Positions 60,622 to 64,000 of a stretch of DNA of 64,000 nucleotides are shown in pieces. Each line of letters begins with the position of its first letter. Within the stretch, counting starts at the first letter, position 1. Made by a program: the position numbers and the translations under genes. The notes beneath the pieces are model-generated. The model saw only the letters and a list, made by a program, of their open reading frames with translations, ran no database searches and had not been told where the DNA came from. The stretch comes from Sphingobacterium sp. FBM7-1 (GTDB lineage: Bacteria; Bacteroidota; Bacteroidia; Sphingobacteriales; Sphingobacteriaceae), in the NCBI RefSeq assembly GCF_020687765.1, contig NZ_JAJEWJ010000001.1, forward strand, positions 868,001-932,000. The letters run 5' to 3'.

Positions 60622-63234
60622 CTATTCCACGAAATCCTTTGCCCGAGCCACTGCTTTAGGAAGTCCTTCCAGTAGCTTTCCGCCCGCGGTGGCGAAGAAA
60701 GGCTGTCCGCCTCCACCACCTTGAATATCCTTTGCTAAATCTTTTACAATCGTCCCTGCATTCCATCCCCGTTCTTTAGCAAGGTTATCTGAAATCATCA
60801 CGGTTAAACTCGGTTTCCCATCAATATTCGCTCCTAATACAACAAAAGCATTGTCAACAGCACCTTTTAAAGCATAAGCCAATGTCTTTACCGCATCTGC
60901 ATTCGGCAAATCAACGACCAGCGCTAGGAAATTAACCCCATTTAGTTGTTCAAACTTCTCCTGCACTTCCTTTTTCATCTCCAAGGATTTCTCCCGAATA
61001 TGGTTCTCGATCGCTTTTTTCAAATCATGGTTCTCACTCAGCACTTTCTCTATCGTGGAGATAAAGTCTTTCGGATTATTCATGAGCTCCCCCATCTTCT
61101 CTACCAGTTCGAACTGCTCCCGAATTACGGCTGCCGCTTTGGATCCCGTAATCGCTTCTATGCGTCGCACACCTGCAGCTACGGCCGATTCCGAAATAAT
61201 TTTGAAAAAACCGATCTGTCCAGTGCGTTGGACATGCGTACCACCACAAAGCTCCTTGGAGAAACTATCATCAAAAGTAATGACCCGTACAAAATCGCCG
61301 TATTTTTCACCGAATAATGCTCGAACACCGCCCGCTATGGCGGTCTGATAGGGCACCTGACGCTCCTCTTTTAACGGGATATTCTCCCGGATTTTCGCAT
61401 TTACGAGGTCCTCTACCTTCTTCAATTCATCAGCAGTAATTTTTGCAAAATGCGAAACATCAAAACGCAGGATATCTGAAGATACCAAAGAGCCCTTTTG
61501 GTCTACATGATCACCTAAGACCTCTCTCAGCGCTGCATGCAACAGGTGCGTAGCCGTATGATTGCTTTCCGTGTCCAACCTTTTGCTTTTATCCACTACC
61601 GCTGTAAAATCACCTGCCAATACCGGCGGAAGATCTTTGACAAAGTGTACAAAAAGCCCATTTTCCTTTTTCGTATCGGTAATATATACCTTTTCTTTAG
61701 CTTCTGAAATAAGCCACCCCGAGTCGCCCACCTGACCTCCGCCTTCCGCGTAAAATGGCGTCGCGGAGAGGATCAGCTGGTATTGCTGCTTCCCTTTAGC
61801 CGTCACCTTTCTATATTTTAATATCTGTGCGGTAGCTTCCAGACAATCATACCCTACAAATTCTGTTTCATCCCCTGCGGACACCGTTACCCAATCACCT
61901 GTATCGATTGCCGTCGCCGCGCGCGAACGTTCCTTCTGCTGTTGCAATGCGCGCTGGAATCCATCCATATCCACATGCAGACCTTTTTCACGAGCTAATA
62001 AACTGGTCAGATCGATAGGGAAACCATAAGTATCAAACAACTCAAACGCGAAATCGCCATCGATGGTCGTATGGTCCGCTATATAATGTTCAAATCGTTG
62101 TATACCCGTTGTAAGTGTCCGTAGAAAAGAAACCTCTTCTTCTAACACCACTTTCTGCACAAAACTCTGTTGCTGGATCAGTTCGTCAAACACGCCCTGG
62201 AACTGTTCAGCTAACAACGGAACAAGCTCGTTAATAAATGGCGTTTTGAATCCGAGAAATGTGTATGCATAACGCACTGCCCTACGTAGGATACGCCGGA
62301 TAACATAGCCTGCTTTATTGTTGGAAGGAAGCTGTCCATCAGCTATTGCAAAACTTACCGCCCTTATATGGTCAGATAAAACACGCATAGCGATATCCGT
62401 TTTCTCATCGGCACCATATACTACCCCAGCTTTTCCGGCAATAAATTGTATGATCGGCTGAAATACATCCGTATCATAATTAGAAGTCTTCCCTTGGATC
62501 GCCCGGACCAACCGCTCAAATCCCATGCCCGTATCTACATGTCGCGCCGGCAGTGATTCCAATTTTCCGCTCCTCAGTCGGTTAAATTGCATAAAAACCA
62601 GGTTCCAGATCTCAATCACCTGCGGATCATCCGCATTAACCAGATCCTGTCCTCGTACCACGTCCCGTTCTACCTCAGGACGCATATCATAATGGATTTC
62701 CGAACACGGACCACACGGCCCTGTGTCACCCATTTCCCAAAAATTATCCTTTTTGTTGCCCAACAAAATACGGTCTTCCGCCACGTGGTTTTTCCAAAGA
62801 TCATATGCTTCTGCATCCCGTTCCAATCCCTCCTTTGCATCACCCTCAAAAATAGTCACATACAAACGCTCTTTATCCAGTTTATACACCTCCGTCAGCA
62901 ACTCCCAAGCCCAATCTATCGCCTCTTTCTTGAAATAGTCACCAAACGACCAATTGCCCAACATTTCAAATAATGTGTGGTGATAGGTATCTATCCCCAC
63001 CTCTTCCAAATCATTATGCTTACCCGATACGCGCAAACACCGCTGTGTATCTGTTACCCGGGTGTACTTGGGCTGTGATTCTCCTAAAAAAATCTCTTTA
63101 AACTGGTTCATCCCCGCGTTAGTGAACATCAAAGTAGGATCATCTTTAACAACAACGGGAGCCGATGGCACGATATGATGGGATCTATTCTCGAAAAAAC
63201 TTAAAAAAGCTTCGCGTATTTCTTTACTGGTCAT
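60622..63234 (-). CDS. alaS: Alanyl-tRNA synthetase
   Basis: 870 residues. The class II catalytic core is N-terminal (about 1-240, with NAGMNQFKEIFLG and CGPCSEIHYD). The editing domain has the metal-binding motifs HTATHLLHAAL and CGGTHVQRTG. The C-Ala part ends in the Gly-rich IQGGGGGQPFFATAGG. It attaches Ala to tRNA-Ala and proofreads Ser and Gly. The promoter at 63262-63292 is well formed. Confidence 0.98.
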   Translation of the reverse strand: MTSKEIREAFLSFFENRSHHIVPSAPVVVKDDPTLMFTNAGMNQFKEIFLGESQPKYTRVTDTQRCLRVSGKHNDLEEVGIDTYHHTLFEMLGNWSFGDYFKKEAIDWAWELLTEVYKLDKERLYVTIFEGDAKEGLERDAEAYDLWKNHVAEDRILLGNKKDNFWEMGDTGPCGPCSEIHYDMRPEVERDVVRGQDLVNADDPQVIEIWNLVFMQFNRLRSGKLESLPARHVDTGMGFERLVRAIQGKTSNYDTDVFQPIIQFIAGKAGVVYGADEKTDIAMRVLSDHIRAVSFAIADGQLPSNNKAGYVIRRILRRAVRYAYTFLGFKTPFINELVPLLAEQFQGVFDELIQQQSFVQKVVLEEEVSFLRTLTTGIQRFEHYIADHTTIDGDFAFELFDTYGFPIDLTSLLAREKGLHVDMDGFQRALQQQKERSRAATAIDTGDWVTVSAGDETEFVGYDCLEATAQILKYRKVTAKGKQQYQLILSATPFYAEGGGQVGDSGWLISEAKEKVYITDTKKENGLFVHFVKDLPPVLAGDFTAVVDKSKRLDTESNHTATHLLHAALREVLGDHVDQKGSLVSSDILRFDVSHFAKITADELKKVEDLVNAKIRENIPLKEERQVPYQTAIAGGVRALFGEKYGDFVRVITFDDSFSKELCGGTHVQRTGQIGFFKIISESAVAAGVRRIEAITGSKAAAVIREQFELVEKMGELMNNPKDFISTIEKVLSENHDLKKAIENHIREKSLEMKKEVQEKFEQLNGVNFLALVVDLPNADAVKTLAYALKGAVDNAFVVLGANIDGKPSLTVMISDNLAKERGWNAGTIVKDLAKDIQGGGGGQPFFATAGGKLLEGLPKAVARAKDFVE

Positions 63235-63261
63235 GGAATCTTCTATACTCTATTTGAAGCA

Positions 63262-63292
63262 CAAAAATAGTTAAAAATGCTCGCTCTTACAA
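63262..63292 (-). promoter_or_regulatory. Promoter of alaS
   Basis: Minus strand: TTG (63290-63292 with upstream G), 20-base spacer, TATTTTTG (63262-63269), about 27 bases before the ATG. Confidence 0.65.
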
Positions 63293-63419
63293 CGTTTGGT
63301 ATTCCGATACCTTAAGGAGCCATTTTTTAATTCTTAAAACCGCTTATTATTTGTATTTTTATACGGTATAACAAACGCATCTATACGATTTCGATAACAC
63401 GCATAGATAATTTATTCGG

Positions 63420-64000
63420 ATGAAACTTTTAGTACCAACGGATTTTTCGGCAAATGCATTTTCGGCTGCCCGATATGCTGCAGAACTTGCCCAAGAACAT
63501 CAATACAGCTTACATATCATTCACTTCTATACGGCGGTTTCGTCGGGCTTCGAAGATGAAGAGCTAGCGGGAGACCGCTATCGGTCTGATTTATTAAAAG
63601 CCGACCTCACCATCAAAGAATGGGTGGACGAACTCCAATCGGCTTATCCCGATGTACTCATATCCTATCATAATGAACGGGGTCTTTTGGATGATGCACT
63701 CCCAAAAGAAGCTAAACGAGATAATTATGCAGCCATCGTTATGGGTACTCAGGGAGCATCAGCGAACAAAAACATATTCTGGGGAAGCAATACAGCGCTT
63801 ATCGTCGCGAAATCACCTATCCCTGTTATTGTCATCCCACATGTAGCGCAGATCCCGACAACTATTAAAAAAGTTGGGCTATTGACCAATTTCAAACAGG
63901 AAGAACTAGAAACGCTTCAGGAGTTTGTCCATATTTTCAAACAGGAGGTGGACGTTGCGCTTATACACGTATACAAAGAAAACGAACGCGCAACCTCCGT
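63420..64000 (+). CDS. Universal stress protein, UspA family (cut by window end)
   Basis: 193 codons are visible and the frame is still open at the window edge. The N-terminal Usp domain starts MKLLVPTDFSANAFSAARYA and contains the ATP-loop-like GTQGASANKNIFWGSN near residue 110, then SPIPVIVIP. After residue 145 a second domain begins (IKKVGLLTNF), so this is probably the two-domain form usual in Bacteroidota. It is divergent from alaS across 185 bases. Confidence 0.88.
   Translation, partial: MKLLVPTDFSANAFSAARYAAELAQEHQYSLHIIHFYTAVSSGFEDEELAGDRYRSDLLKADLTIKEWVDELQSAYPDVLISYHNERGLLDDALPKEAKRDNYAAIVMGTQGASANKNIFWGSNTALIVAKSPIPVIVIPHVAQIPTTIKKVGLLTNFKQEELETLQEFVHIFKQEVDVALIHVYKENERATS

Overview
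The window reads as a chromosomal core segment of a Bacteroidota bacterium, most likely of the Sphingobacteriales. The family assignment is inference from gene content: TamL-type Omp85 lipoprotein, PUR-alpha-like DUF3276 protein, double-length NusB, the nusB/DUF1573/yajC/ybbR/coaE cluster, TonB receptor, DPP-IV and M28 peptidases, and LytS/LytTR signalling. Many genes are preceded by the Bacteroidota sigma-factor box TAnnTTTG instead of a Shine-Dalgarno. No prophage, insertion sequence, CRISPR array or rRNA operon is visible. One tRNA (Leu, CAA) is present.

Layout. 1-4.7 kb: lipid-kinase tail, SemiSWEET, hypothetical protein, AI-2E transporter, a remnant of a FAD oxidoreductase, a PfpI/DJ-1 protein and a degenerate 21-bp periodic array. 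4.7-10.6 kb: recN, a SprT-like metalloprotein, M28 peptidase and small membrane proteins. 10.6-17.7 kb: tamL divergent from a TrmH methyltransferase, MFS, a second AI-2E protein, holA and an HsdR-N-domain protein. 17.7-24.1 kb: clpP-clpX, AMP nucleosidase, and the leftward carA/eno/ftsB group. 24.1-30.1 kb: rseP, dxr, membrane protein, DPP-IV and the PUR-like protein, leftward. 30.3-36.6 kb: LiaF-like protein, histidine kinase, LytTR regulator, an inactive-looking beta-lactamase-fold protein, purN and purH. 36.6-42.3 kb: leftward housekeeping cluster (nuclease, coaE, ybbR, yajC, DUF1573, nusB, Leu/Glu dehydrogenase). 42.5-54 kb: ABC exporter, Omp85-like barrel, TonB receptor, methyltransferase, HAD phosphatase, trxB, DnaQ-like exonuclease, pyrE, NUDIX and a Spy-like protein. 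54.2-64 kb: tRNA-Leu, trehalose synthase/phosphatase fusion with GH15 hydrolase, a PhoB-type regulator, TlpA-like lipoprotein, alaS and a universal stress protein cut by the window end.

Most interesting signals. (1) A 21-bp periodic array (about 17 units, core TATAC plus AT, positions 4163-4519). (2) Ten genes whose TAnnTTTG box ends only 3-6 nt before the start codon, implying leaderless mRNAs. (3) A carA leader with promoter, short Arg-containing ORF and intrinsic terminator, an attenuator candidate. (4) Two enzyme-family proteins that have lost catalytic residues (beta-lactamase fold at 33030; Leu/Glu dehydrogenase at 41198). Most of the rest is ordinary core genome.
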